A model generated the notes under the pieces. It was not told the origin of the DNA. It saw nothing but the letters and a program-made list of their open reading frames with translations, and searched no databases. Position numbers and translations under genes: made by a program. From the NCBI RefSeq assembly GCF_042677945.1, contig NZ_JBHUDN010000019.1: a stretch of 64,000 nt of DNA. One strand, 5' to 3'. Each line of letters begins with the position of its first letter. Position 1 is the stretch's first letter. The stretch is from Haloplanus litoreus. Lineage in GTDB: Archaea > Halobacteriota > Halobacteria > Halobacteriales > Haloferacaceae. Shown here piece after piece: positions 41,423 through 50,763 of this stretch.

Positions 41423-42736
41423 GTGACGTCCACCCTTCGGCGGGCAGGGGGATTCGCAGCCGTCGGGACGCTCGCGCTCGCCGCCCCCGAACTCGGGCGC
41501 GCGGCCGCCGCCCCCTTCGCCATCGTGGCGCTCCTCGCCGCGTTCGTCGTGGACGAGGGACCGGTGTTCGACCTCTTCGCCCGGCCACAGGACCGGCGGG
41601 ACGGTCGGCTCAATGGACTGGCCGGCTTCGCGCTGGCCGCCACCGGTCTCGCCATCCTCTCGACGGCACCCCGGCAGTCGATGCCGACGGCCATCTTCGC
41701 CGCCGCCGTCCTCGTCGTCGCCTACGGCAACGTCGGCGCACGTGCCGTCGAGCAGGTGGACGACGACCCGGCCCGTGCCGTCGCCGGATTCGGCCTCGTC
41801 GCCTTCCTCGCAGCCCTCGGCGGCCAACTGATCGTCGGCTGGACCCGCGGCGCACAGCCGTCGCTCCCCGCCGTTATCTTCCTCGCCGCGGCCGGGGCGC
41901 TGGTCGCGGCGCTCCTGCGGTCGATGCTTTACGAGCGTGACGACCCCCTCGTGATGCTCTCGACCGGCCTGTTGCTGTGGCTGTTCGACGCCATCGGCGT
42001 CAGCGCCGGCCTCACGGAGGTGGGTGTCGCCCTCGCCGTGACCGTCGTCCTCGGCTATCTCTCCTACTGGACCGGCACCGCGTCGGTGCCCGGGATGGTG
42101 ACCGGCGTACTGCTCGCCTTGCTCACTATCGTCTTCGGCGGCGTCGGCTGGTTCGCCGTCCTCATCGCCTTCTTCGGGATCGGCGGCCTCTCCGCGAAGT
42201 ACCGCTTCGAGGAGAAACGGGAGCGGGGCGTCGCCGAGGACAACGAGGGCGCCCGGGGGAGCGGGAACGTCCTCGGCAACGCTGCCGTGGCGCTCGTGGC
42301 CGTCATCGGCTTCGCCGCCAGCGGCCGGATGCCCATGGACGCCGACCTCTTTCGCTTCGCCTTCACCGGGTCGCTCGCCGCCGCCATGAGCGATACGCTC
42401 TCCAGCGAAATCGGCGTCCTGTTCGACGACCCGCGACTCATCACGACCCTGCGGCGGGTCGAGCCGGGCACCGATGGCGGCATCACCTGGCAGGGGTACG
42501 TCGTCGGCGCCGCCGGCGCCGCCGTCGTCTCGGCGGTGGCCGTCGGCTTCTTCGGATTCGCCGCGCCGGGGCTGGCCGCCCTCGCCGTCGTCTGTGGCGG
42601 CGTCGCCGGCATGACCGTCGACAGCCTCCTCGGTGCGACGCTCGAGGGTGGCCGGGTCGGCAACCAGACCGTCAACTTCCTCGGAACCCTCGCCGGCGCC
42701 GTCGTCAGCGCCGCGTTCGCCGCCCTGTTGCTGTGA
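41423..42736 (+). CDS. DUF92 family membrane protein (VTE6/TMEM19-like)
   Basis: A 437-residue polytopic protein with about 11 hydrophobic segments. The C-terminal half carries the DUF92 pattern: GNVLGNAAVALVAVIGFAA, FTGSLAAAMSDTLSSEIGVL, GTDGGITWQGYVVGAAGA and GMTVDSLLGATLEG. Plant VTE6, a phytyl-phosphate kinase, belongs to this family (COG1836), so a role in isoprenyl-phosphate metabolism is possible, in keeping with the cis-prenyltransferase genes beside it. The start GTG 41423 (or 41417) is suggested by ttaag about 30 nt upstream. Confidence 0.82.
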   Translation: MTSTLRRAGGFAAVGTLALAAPELGRAAAAPFAIVALLAAFVVDEGPVFDLFARPQDRRDGRLNGLAGFALAATGLAILSTAPRQSMPTAIFAAAVLVVAYGNVGARAVEQVDDDPARAVAGFGLVAFLAALGGQLIVGWTRGAQPSLPAVIFLAAAGALVAALLRSMLYERDDPLVMLSTGLLLWLFDAIGVSAGLTEVGVALAVTVVLGYLSYWTGTASVPGMVTGVLLALLTIVFGGVGWFAVLIAFFGIGGLSAKYRFEEKRERGVAEDNEGARGSGNVLGNAAVALVAVIGFAASGRMPMDADLFRFAFTGSLAAAMSDTLSSEIGVLFDDPRLITTLRRVEPGTDGGITWQGYVVGAAGAAVVSAVAVGFFGFAAPGLAALAVVCGGVAGMTVDSLLGATLEGGRVGNQTVNFLGTLAGAVVSAAFAALLL

Positions 42737-43146
42737 TTCGCCGCGCGAGACCGACCGACGCCGCCGCACTCGCCCGTCTCCAGTCACACCTCCGCGAGCC
42801 GAGTCCGGGGCTGCTCGACGGCGCCCTGAGTGGCGACGAGTTCGCGCCGGCGACGGCCCTCGTCGCGACGGCCGACGGGGCGGACGACCCCGTGGGCTAC
42901 CTGCTCGCCGTGCCCGGCGACGGGACGACCTACGTGGCGGAACTGGTCGTCGACCCGAACCACCGCAGGGAGGGGATGGCGACGGCGCTGTTGTCGGCGT
43001 GTGCGGCCGACGCGGACCGGCTCACGGTCACCGTCGCGCCCGACAACGAGGCGGCGCGGTCGCTGTACCGACGGTGTGGCTTCGAGAAAGTGCGACGCCT
43101 GCCCGACTTCTTCGCGGACGGCGCGGCGGTTCTGTATCGGCAGTAG
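42733..43146 (+). CDS. GNAT-family N-acetyltransferase
   Basis: A 137-residue GNAT with acetyl-CoA loop VVDPNHRREGMATALL (R/Q-x-x-G-x-A pattern near 74-89) and the C-terminal NEAARSLYRRCGFEKVRRLP. It resembles RimI-type acetyltransferases. The GTG start overlaps the TGA of the DUF92 gene (GTGA), so the two are translationally coupled. Substrate is unknown. Confidence 0.85.
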   Translation: MIRRARPTDAAALARLQSHLREPSPGLLDGALSGDEFAPATALVATADGADDPVGYLLAVPGDGTTYVAELVVDPNHRREGMATALLSACAADADRLTVTVAPDNEAARSLYRRCGFEKVRRLPDFFADGAAVLYRQ

Positions 43147-43149
43147 TCG

Positions 43150-43269
43150 CCGAGAAACGGCGGTTCGGTCGCGCCGTTACTCGACGATCACCGAGAAACG
43201 ACGGGTCGGTCGCGCCGTTACTCGACGATCACCGAGAAACGACGGGTTCGGTCGCGCCGTTACTCGACG
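43150..43269. repeat. Three tandem 41-bp palindromic repeats between convergent genes
   Basis: Units at 43150-43190, 43191-43231 and 43232-43269 are near-identical. Each unit is an imperfect dyad beginning CGAGAAACGACGG and ending CGCCGTTACTCG, able to form a long hairpin. The third unit contains the last codons and stop of dnaG, so the array appears to have grown from the dnaG 3' end. It is well placed as a bidirectional terminator between the GNAT gene and dnaG. Confidence 0.8.
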
Positions 43270-44552
43270 GTCGCCAACTGGTCTATCGTCCGCACGCGAA
43301 CGTCCACCGGCGTCTTGACCATCTCGGCTGCGGAGCGGGCGACGATCTGTTCGAGACCGCGCTGGGCCGCCACGTCGAGCAGTCGCTGGGTCAGTTCGCC
43401 GTCGAGAACCACCGCGTAAGGCGCCGTCTCGGCCGCCGACACGGCGTCGAAGGCTTCGTCAGCCGGCACCGTCTGGATGGCCTCGAACTCGTCGTCGAGG
43501 AGGCGCGCCGATCCCGTCTCGGCGTCGATCACCGCGCGGACGTGGCCGCGAAGCGTCGACGGCTCGTCGCGGGACGGGCCGGTCGCGTCGTCGGCCGTCT
43601 CGTCCGCGGCGGCGTCGGCGGTGGGGGTCGTCTCCGACTCGGCGACGGGGGAGGCCGCAGCGACGGAGACGGAAGCGGTCGGCTCCGAGTCGGACGACCG
43701 CTCGCTCTCGTCCACCGGTTCGGGCGGCGTCGATCGGTCCTCGCCGTCCTCGAAGAGGTCACCGTAGGGTGTCTTCCCGCGGAGCGCCGACATGACCTCG
43801 TGTCGAGCGAGGTCCTCGACGGACCGACCCTCGGGGGCGAAGACGACGTAGTCGACGTCGCCCACCTGTGCGAGCTCGCGAAGGATGAGTTCGCCGCCAC
43901 GGTCGCCGTCGAGGAAGGCCGTGACGGTCCGTTCCTCGGTCAGGCCGGCCACCGCGTCGGGGACGTTGGTCCCCTCGACGGCGACGGCGTTCTTGATCCC
44001 GTACTGGAGGAGCGTGAGGACGTCCGACCGTCCCTCGACGATGATGACGGCGTCGGCGTCGGCGACACGGGGGCCGGCGGGGAGGCCGTGGTACTCCGTG
44101 ATGTCGTCGATCCGAACGCTCTCGCGGACTTCCTCCAAGATTTTGGAGGAGTCCATGACGCTCTCGTCGAACGACCCCGCCAGCAGTTCCTTGGCGCGGT
44201 CGACGACCTTCCGGCGCTTGGCCTCGCGGACGTCTTCGATGTTCGTCACTTCGACCGAGGCCTGACACGGTCCGACGCGGTCGATGGTTTCGAGCGACGC
44301 CGCGAGGATGGCCGTCTCCACCTTGTCGAGGCTGCTGGCGATGGTGATCCGGCCGAAGGACTGGCCGTTTTCGCTGTCGATCTGTACGTCGATGCGGCCG
44401 ACTTTGGAGGACTGCTGGAGGTCGCGGAGATCGAGTTCGTCGCCGAGCAGGCCCTCGGTCTGCCCGAAGACGGCGCCGACGACGTCGCTTCGCTCCACGA
44501 CGCCGTCGGCCGCAATCGATGCGTGAATGAGGTATTTGGCTGTGTCGTCCAT
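43260..44552 (-). CDS. dnaG: Archaeal DnaG-type primase / exosome-associated protein
   Basis: A 430-residue archaeal DnaG. The N-terminal region (MDDTAKYLIHASIAADGVVE) is followed by a Toprim domain: VIIVEGRSDVLTLLQYG (catalytic Glu) and TAFLDGDRGGELIL (DxD). An Ala/Ser/Asp/Glu-rich linker (about 285-345) precedes the C-terminal domain. In archaea it synthesises short primers in vitro and binds the RNA exosome. The promoter has a TATA box (44620-44613) with a perfect dyad next to it and a roughly 40-nt leader with GAGGGG before the ATG. Confidence 0.94.
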   Translation of the reverse strand: MDDTAKYLIHASIAADGVVERSDVVGAVFGQTEGLLGDELDLRDLQQSSKVGRIDVQIDSENGQSFGRITIASSLDKVETAILAASLETIDRVGPCQASVEVTNIEDVREAKRRKVVDRAKELLAGSFDESVMDSSKILEEVRESVRIDDITEYHGLPAGPRVADADAVIIVEGRSDVLTLLQYGIKNAVAVEGTNVPDAVAGLTEERTVTAFLDGDRGGELILRELAQVGDVDYVVFAPEGRSVEDLARHEVMSALRGKTPYGDLFEDGEDRSTPPEPVDESERSSDSEPTASVSVAAASPVAESETTPTADAAADETADDATGPSRDEPSTLRGHVRAVIDAETGSARLLDDEFEAIQTVPADEAFDAVSAAETAPYAVVLDGELTQRLLDVAAQRGLEQIVARSAAEMVKTPVDVRVRTIDQLATVE

Positions 44553-44592
44553 TGATGATCCCCTCGTGGGGGTGATGGTGATGATGGCGCCG

Positions 44593-44620
44593 ACATGGGG
44601 CGACCCATGTACGCCTATAT
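44593..44620 (-). promoter_or_regulatory. dnaG promoter with palindromic operator
   Basis: ACATGGG and CCCATGT (44593-44599 and 44604-44610, 4-nt spacer) form a perfect inverted repeat directly downstream, on the minus strand, of the TATA-like gtatatagg (44621-44613). A repressor or regulator of dnaG could bind here. Confidence 0.5.
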
Positions 44621-44673
44621 ACTTTTCGGGCGTGCGGGAAATACCTGTCGTACTCCACACCGAGGGCACCCGC

Positions 44674-44731
44674 CGATCGATCCGGAGGGAGAGAATCGAT
44701 CGGAGGCGACGCCGTGACACCGTCGATCGAT
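44674..44731. promoter_or_regulatory. Cluster of three GATCGAT-type sites in a divergent intergenic region
   Basis: CCGATCGAT (44673-44681) and ATCGATCGG (44695-44703) form a perfect 9-bp inverted repeat with a 13-nt spacer. A third CGATCGAT lies at 44724-44731. The sites lie between the dnaG and DUF6293 promoters in a 333-bp gene-free gap. Several repeated palindromes suggest a DNA-binding protein with cooperative sites. Confidence 0.45.
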
Positions 44732-44855
44732 TCCACGGCTCGAGTGGCCGTGTGTGCGGTGACGTCGTTGCTCGTTTTCGGTCAGATGCACCGGGGCGAA
44801 ACGGTCGAATGACGGAGTGTGTGAGGGTGTGACGCCCGATGCGCGGCTCGAGGGG

Positions 44856-44863
44856 ATATATAA
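44856..44863 (+). promoter_or_regulatory. TATA box of the DUF6293 gene
   Basis: atatataa sits about 27 nt before the ATG at 44886, the spacing of a leaderless haloarchaeal promoter. Confidence 0.65.
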
Positions 44864-44885
44864 CCGTCCCGGCTAACTATCGGGT

Positions 44886-45799
<914 letters not shown>

Positions 45800-45803
<4 letters not shown>

Positions 45804-46858
45804 AAATCGAGACCCCGCACGTCCGAGTCGGGGGAGAGCGGACTGCCGGGGAGGTCCACTGGCAGGTCGGGCAGGTTGTAGCCGCCGGGGGCCACGTCGT
45901 TCGGCGCGTCGGGATAGAACGTCGCCGCCAGCGTCTGGATCTGGTCCCGTCCCACGTCGAGTTCGAACTGACCACCGCCGTAGCAGGTCACGTCGTTGTC
46001 GGCGGCGTATTCGAGCGTGTCGAGTAGCGAGTCCACCGTCCCGAACCGCGAGGGTTTGATATTGAGCCACCGGGCCTCGTAGGGGCGGTCACGCACGCTC
46101 TCGACACCGGTTATCGGAGCGTCCCACGAGAGGCGGTTTCGTGCGGCTTCGACGACCGGACGCGTCCCGTCGGTGAGCGCCGGATCTTCGATCACCGCGT
46201 CCGGGAACCCCTCGATCACCCGTTCGTACAGGACGGGGTCGGCGTCCTGGTCCACCGTCGTCCCGACGTAGTGTCCCTTCAGGTCGAGGAGTCGCACCGC
46301 GCCCGTCTCCGCGAGGGCGTCGACGAGAGCGTCCGTCCAGTCGCTCGTCGGGTCGAGTTTCAACCCCAGATCGGGGTGTCGGTCGAGGATGGCCTCGACG
46401 CGGTCGGTCGTCGGCGGGTCGCCGAGGCGAGTGCTGACGACGAAGCGGACGGGCGAGCGCTCGCGGCCGAGCGCCGACGCGAGGTCGGTGTCGGCCTGCC
46501 GGAGCGCCAGATCCAGCCCCGCACTCTCCAGTGCCCAGCGGCGGTAGTGGCGTGCGGAGGGCTGTTCCGGCGCTCCGGTGGGAAAGAGGTCCAAGTCGCC
46601 GAGAGCCGCCGAGAACGCGTCGAACGTCCACTCGCCGGCGAGGGCGTCGTCGAAGTGTGCGTCCGGGACGTCGGCGAGGGCGTCGTGGTCCGCGGTGTCG
46701 TAGGTTACGTCCTCGCCACGTCCGGCCGTACCGTCCCCGTGGAGGGAGAACGTCGTGGTCGCTCGGACGAAGCCACTCGACGTATCGCGCGAGTGGCGCA
46801 CCCGGTCGGTGGCGTCGACACGAAGTGGCAGGTCTGCGAGGCGGTCGTAGAGGCTCAT
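45800..46858 (-). CDS. Enolase-superfamily enzyme of unknown substrate
   Basis: A 352-residue protein with the enolase-superfamily barrel pattern: LGLKLDPTSDWTD (Lys on strand 2), RLLDLKGHYVG (Asp ligand), AVIEDPAL (Glu ligand), WLNIKPSRFG (Lys on strand 6) and GGGQFELDVGRDQ. O-succinylbenzoate synthase and muconate-lactonising enzymes share this layout, but no menaquinone genes flank it, so no activity is assigned. The start MSLYDRLADLPLRVD was chosen; MDR (46867) is an alternative. Confidence 0.75.
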
Positions 46859-47368
46859 ACGGTCCATACGAGACGACGGTGGATAACGGTGCGCCGGGGG
46901 ACGCCACGGCAACGACTCGTGTCGTCGAACCCGCCTTTCCGGTCGGTATCCACGGTCGGTGGGGGTGAAGAAACGACGGCGGACCATGCACTCCGCCCAC
47001 CTGGCCCCTCCCGTTCCCGCCGGAGGCGGCGGCCGTCGTCGCCATCTATCCCGCCTTCGAATGCGACCGGGTCGTCGTCCGACGAACCTCGATCACTGCC
47101 AGTCGGCGTTCGTCCCCGTCGACCTCACTGCCGCCGAGGAGAGGGAAACGGCCCGGGATCGACTGGACGCGTTCCTCGGCGAGACGTGACGGGAGCCGAC
47201 TGCGGCGGCGACGGTCCCCACGGCGCCCCGGTACAGCGAGTACGGCCCGCTGAAGCGTCGGTCGATGAAACGCATCGCGAAGCGAGGGGCGGCACCGACA
47301 GCAGTCGCGACGACGAGTACACCGACTGGGGAGCGGTGGAGGCGTTCGCCGCCGGCTTCGCCGACACG
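46859..47368. other. Gene-poor region with coding-like fragments (possible decayed gene)
   Basis: No intact gene fits 510 bp. On the plus strand three short protein-like stretches occur in different frames: PEAAAVVAIYPAFECDRVVV (about 47020-47080), VDLTAAEERETARDRLDAFL (ending at 47189) and DWGAVEAFAAGFADTLP (ending at 47377). Together they suggest one or two frameshifted, decaying genes. A minus-strand stretch, VLVVATAVGAAPRFAMRFID, overlaps but has no good start. Nothing else is visible. Confidence 0.35.
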
Positions 47369-48097
47369 CTACCGTGATTCGAGTTTCTTCACTCGCGTCG
47401 CGAGCGTGAGGAAGGTGGCGGTGAGCGTCAGGACGACGGCGCCGGCGGCGGCGAGTTCGTGGTTCGGCGAGACGTGTGTGATGGCACCGTCGACGATGCG
47501 CTGACTGGGGAGCAGCGTGTGGTGGGGCGTCCCGACCAGTGGCAAGAAGTAGTCGACCAGGTCGTTCAGGCCGTACCACGCGACGGCGACGGCGACGGCG
47601 CCGACGGGGAAGTCGCTGTACCGGTGGATGACGAACGCCTCGACGACCATCATGAGGTGGCTCCCGAGGAGGAAGATGTACATCGGCACGGGTGTGGTCG
47701 CGAGGAAGCCGTCGGCGAAAGCCACCAGCACGAACGGCGTCCACAGACCGAGTTTCCAGCAGCCGAAGAAGGCCAGCGCGTTCACCACCTCGTTCGACCG
47801 ACCGAGTTTCCAGAGGGCGAGCGAGAGCGCGATGAAGAACGTGGCGACGGGGCTGTCCGGGACGAGCGGCCAAGCCACGAGCGGTTCGGCGGCGAACTGG
47901 AAGCGGTAGTACCAGAAGCCGAAGGCGGTGCCGACGAGGTTGGTGACGACCACGGCCCACGCGAGCGAGAGGCCGAGATTCTCGACCGGGCGCGGGAGCG
48001 GTGCGAGCCACCGCGGGAGTGGATCGGCGTCCGGAAGTCCGACGCCGTCGAAGAGTGTCGCGACGTATCCCGCCGCCGACTCCGACCCGGAACTCAT
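47369..48097 (-). CDS. DUF1405 family membrane protein
   Basis: A 242-residue polytopic protein with about six TM helices. Conserved blocks: NLVGTAFGFWYYRFQF, NALAFFGCWKLGLWTPFVLV, HLMMVVEAFVIHRY and WYGLNDLVDYFLP. The DUF1405 family is widespread in archaea and Bacillus (YpjA) and has no established function. The start MSSGSESAAGYVATLF was chosen by context; the longer frame to 48247 is rejected. Confidence 0.85.
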   Translation of the reverse strand: MSSGSESAAGYVATLFDGVGLPDADPLPRWLAPLPRPVENLGLSLAWAVVVTNLVGTAFGFWYYRFQFAAEPLVAWPLVPDSPVATFFIALSLALWKLGRSNEVVNALAFFGCWKLGLWTPFVLVAFADGFLATTPVPMYIFLLGSHLMMVVEAFVIHRYSDFPVGAVAVAVAWYGLNDLVDYFLPLVGTPHHTLLPSQRIVDGAITHVSPNHELAAAGAVVLTLTATFLTLATRVKKLESR

Positions 48098-48189
48098 GTC
48101 CGTGAGATGGGAACGGGGTGATAAATCGGTGACGATGGCAACATCTACCGGATGCCCGCCGTTAAGTACATCCCACCGTAACGGAGGAT

Positions 48190-49089
48190 ATGACCGACCT
48201 CGAAGAACTGCGGCGCGGTACGGAGTTGGTGAAGCGCGGGTTCGCACGGATGCAGAAAGGGGGCGTCATCATGGACGTCGTCAACGCGAAGCAGGCCCGC
48301 ATCGCGGAGGACTGCGGCGCCGTCGCGGTGATGAGTCTCGAAGCCGTCCCCGCCGACATCCGCAAGCGCGGCGGTGTCGCCCGGATGGCGGACCCGGCGG
48401 CACTCACCGAGATTCTGGAGGAGGTGTCGATTCCGGTGATGGGCAAGGCTCGCATCGGCCACACCAAGGAAGCGGAGATCCTGCAGGCGAAAGGAGCCGA
48501 CATGATCGACGAGAGCGAGGTGCTCACCCCCGCCGACGACGACTACCACATCGACAAGCGGGAGTTCACCGCGCCGTTCGTCTGTGGCGCACGGAATCTG
48601 GGCGAGGCGCTCCGCCGGATCGACGAGGGCGCGGCGATGATCCGCACCAAGGGCGAGGCGGGCACCGGCGACGTGAACCAGGCGGTCACTCACCAGCGGG
48701 CCATCAAGGGGGCCATCCGCGAACTCGACGGCATGGCCTACGAGGAACGCGAGCGCTGGGCGCGAGAACACGGCGCACCCCGCGACCTGGTCCACGAGAC
48801 GGCCGAGATGGGCCGCCTCCCAGTCGTCAACTTCGCGGCTGGCGGCATCGCGACGCCCGCCGACGCGGCGCTCATGATGCACCACGGCTGTGACGGCATC
48901 TTCGTCGGCTCCGGTATCTTCGGCGCCGAGAACCCCGAGGCGATGGGGACGGCCATCGTCGAGGCGGTGAACAACTGGGACGACCCCGACCGCCTGGCCG
49001 AAATCGCCACGAACGTCGGCAAGGGGATGAAAGGCCAGTCGAACGCCGACATGGCCGAAGAGGAGAAACTGCAGGGCCGCGGCGTCTGA
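48190..49089 (+). CDS. pdxS: Pyridoxal 5'-phosphate synthase lyase subunit
   Basis: PdxS (299 residues), a TIM barrel forming PLP from ribose 5-phosphate, glyceraldehyde 3-phosphate and ammonia. The ribose-5-P Lys lies in IPVMGKARIGH and the second catalytic Lys in IRTKGEAGTGD. The phosphate site is FAAGGIATPADAALMM, then GIFVGSGIF. The glutaminase partner pdxT is not in the window. A ttaag TATA-like element about 26 nt before the ATG suggests a leaderless mRNA, although GGAGG directly precedes the start. Confidence 0.97.
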   Translation: MTDLEELRRGTELVKRGFARMQKGGVIMDVVNAKQARIAEDCGAVAVMSLEAVPADIRKRGGVARMADPAALTEILEEVSIPVMGKARIGHTKEAEILQAKGADMIDESEVLTPADDDYHIDKREFTAPFVCGARNLGEALRRIDEGAAMIRTKGEAGTGDVNQAVTHQRAIKGAIRELDGMAYEERERWAREHGAPRDLVHETAEMGRLPVVNFAAGGIATPADAALMMHHGCDGIFVGSGIFGAENPEAMGTAIVEAVNNWDDPDRLAEIATNVGKGMKGQSNADMAEEEKLQGRGV

Positions 49090-49105
49090 ACGCGGCGGGG
49101 TATCC

Positions 49106-50641
49106 TCAGACCGACTCGTCGTCCGCACTCGGCGTCCACCGGGAGGCCGGGAAGACGATGGAGACGACGGCGCCGCTCGGGTCGTTGTCCTCGATTTCTA
49201 TCGACCCGCCGATGGGCGTCACGAGCCACTTCACGATCCACAGCCCCAGCCCACTCCCGTGTTTGAGGGGTCGTTCCTCGCCGTCGACGATTACCTCCCG
49301 TTCCATCTCCGGGATGCCCTCGCCGCGGTCGGCGACGCCGAGTTGGATCGTGCCGTCCGTGCGCTCGGTCACACTGAGGGTCACGGTCGGATCGTCGTCC
49401 GTCGAGTGTTCGAAGGCGTTATCGACGAGTTCGTCGACAGCGACTCGAAGCGCGTGTCGGTTGGCGAGGACGACGGGCGTCGGACCCTCGACTCGCACGG
49501 TCGCCTCGGGGTGTGCGTCGCGATACTGCGCGGCGACGGACGCCAGTAGCGGCCGGACCTCGACGGGCTTGACGTCCCGAATCTGCTCGTAGATACGGTC
49601 GAACGTACGCGCTCGCTCCGACGTGTCGAGGAGGCCCTCGGCAGCCGAGACGATACGGCTGGTGTCCTCGTCGATCTGTTCGAGCGCCGCCGCCTCGTCC
49701 ACGTCGTCGGAACGGACCGATTCGAGTGCCTGTTCGATTCCCTCCGCGTGACCGATGACCACGTTCAGGCCGTTCCGCAGGTTGTGACGCAGCACCCGGT
49801 TGAACACCATCAACTGCTGGCGGCGCGCCTCCCGTTCGGTGATGTCCTGAATCGCGCCCCGGAGGACGGGCGTGCCGTCGCCGGCGACGGGTTGGCCCGT
49901 CGTCCGGACGATGCGAGTGGTGCCGTCGGGGGTGACGATGCGTGCCTCCACGTCGTAAGGTAGATCCCACTCGAGTGCCCGTTCGACGAACGTCCGAATC
50001 TTGTCGCGGTCGTCGGGGTGATAAAATGACAGCGCCTCGTCGAGGGTCGGGTCGTAGTCGGGACCGACCTCGTGAATCCGGCGGGTGCCCGCGGTCCAGC
50101 GGAGTTCCCGCGCCTCGAGGTCGAGTTCCCACCCGCCGACGTCGGCCGTCTCCTCGGTTCGAGCCGACAGATCCTGGCTGCGTTCGAGCGCCATCTCGTG
50201 TTGCTTGCGCTCGGTGATGTCCGTCTGGATCGCAACGAAGTGCGTGATGGTGCCGTCCTCGTCGTCCGCGAGGGGTGCGATGGTCTGGTTGGCGATGTAG
50301 CTGTCACCGTCGGCCCGCCGGTTCACGATTTCCTCCTGCCAGACCTCGCCGGTGACGATGGTCCGCCAGAGTCGCCCGAAGTAGTCGGCGTCGTGGTGGC
50401 CGGAGTTGAGGAGGTCCGGCGTCTCGCCGACCGCGTCGGCCGCGTCGTAGCCGGTCACCTCCTCGAAGGCCGGGTTCACGTAGACGATCTGCCCCTCGAA
50501 ATCGGTGATGAAGATTGCGTGGCCCGCCGCCTCGACGGCGCGTTCGAACCACGCCGGGTCCATTCCGCGTCGCGGCGCGTCCGCCCGCCCGGCTGGACCG
50601 TGACCGGATTCGGCGGAAGATTTCCGTTGGCCGTCGCTCAT
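49106..50641 (-). CDS. PAS-PAS sensor histidine kinase
   Basis: A 511-residue cytosolic sensor. PAS domain 1 (about 30-145, HAIFITDFEGQIVYVNPAFE) and PAS/PAC domain 2 (about 160-275, RWTAGTRRIHEVGPDYDPTL) precede the HisKA-like H-box VLRHNLRNGLNVVIGHAEGI (His near 288). The ATPase N-box VDELVDNAFEHS and G-boxes VADRGEGIP and GSGLGLWIV are intact. No TM segment and no flavin-type LOV Cys are seen. No response regulator is adjacent; one lies at 58841. Confidence 0.9.
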   Translation of the reverse strand: MSDGQRKSSAESGHGPAGRADAPRRGMDPAWFERAVEAAGHAIFITDFEGQIVYVNPAFEEVTGYDAADAVGETPDLLNSGHHDADYFGRLWRTIVTGEVWQEEIVNRRADGDSYIANQTIAPLADDEDGTITHFVAIQTDITERKQHEMALERSQDLSARTEETADVGGWELDLEARELRWTAGTRRIHEVGPDYDPTLDEALSFYHPDDRDKIRTFVERALEWDLPYDVEARIVTPDGTTRIVRTTGQPVAGDGTPVLRGAIQDITEREARRQQLMVFNRVLRHNLRNGLNVVIGHAEGIEQALESVRSDDVDEAAALEQIDEDTSRIVSAAEGLLDTSERARTFDRIYEQIRDVKPVEVRPLLASVAAQYRDAHPEATVRVEGPTPVVLANRHALRVAVDELVDNAFEHSTDDDPTVTLSVTERTDGTIQLGVADRGEGIPEMEREVIVDGEERPLKHGSGLGLWIVKWLVTPIGGSIEIEDNDPSGAVVSIVFPASRWTPSADDESV

Positions 50642-50763
50642 GTCCTACCGGTACCTCTCCGCGGACGAGTATAGTTCGAGTGGGAACCGCCAGTCAGTGG
50701 GAATCATCCGCGTCGAGGGGTCGACGGCGGTGGCGGCGGGCGTTCGAGGGGTCTCGACCGACC

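Noticed and set aside
41318..42787. Long N-terminal extension of the DGN-less prenyltransferase on the minus strand
   Set aside because: The extension is antisense to the DUF92 gene and Gly/Asp/Glu low-complexity; the homologous part begins at the GTG at 41317.
43150..43269. CRISPR-like array
   Set aside because: The repeats are contiguous with no unique spacers and derive from the dnaG 3' end.
46271..47377. 368-codon plus-strand frame
   Set aside because: Its first two thirds are antisense to the enolase-superfamily gene. Only the last short part looks protein-like and is treated as a fragment.
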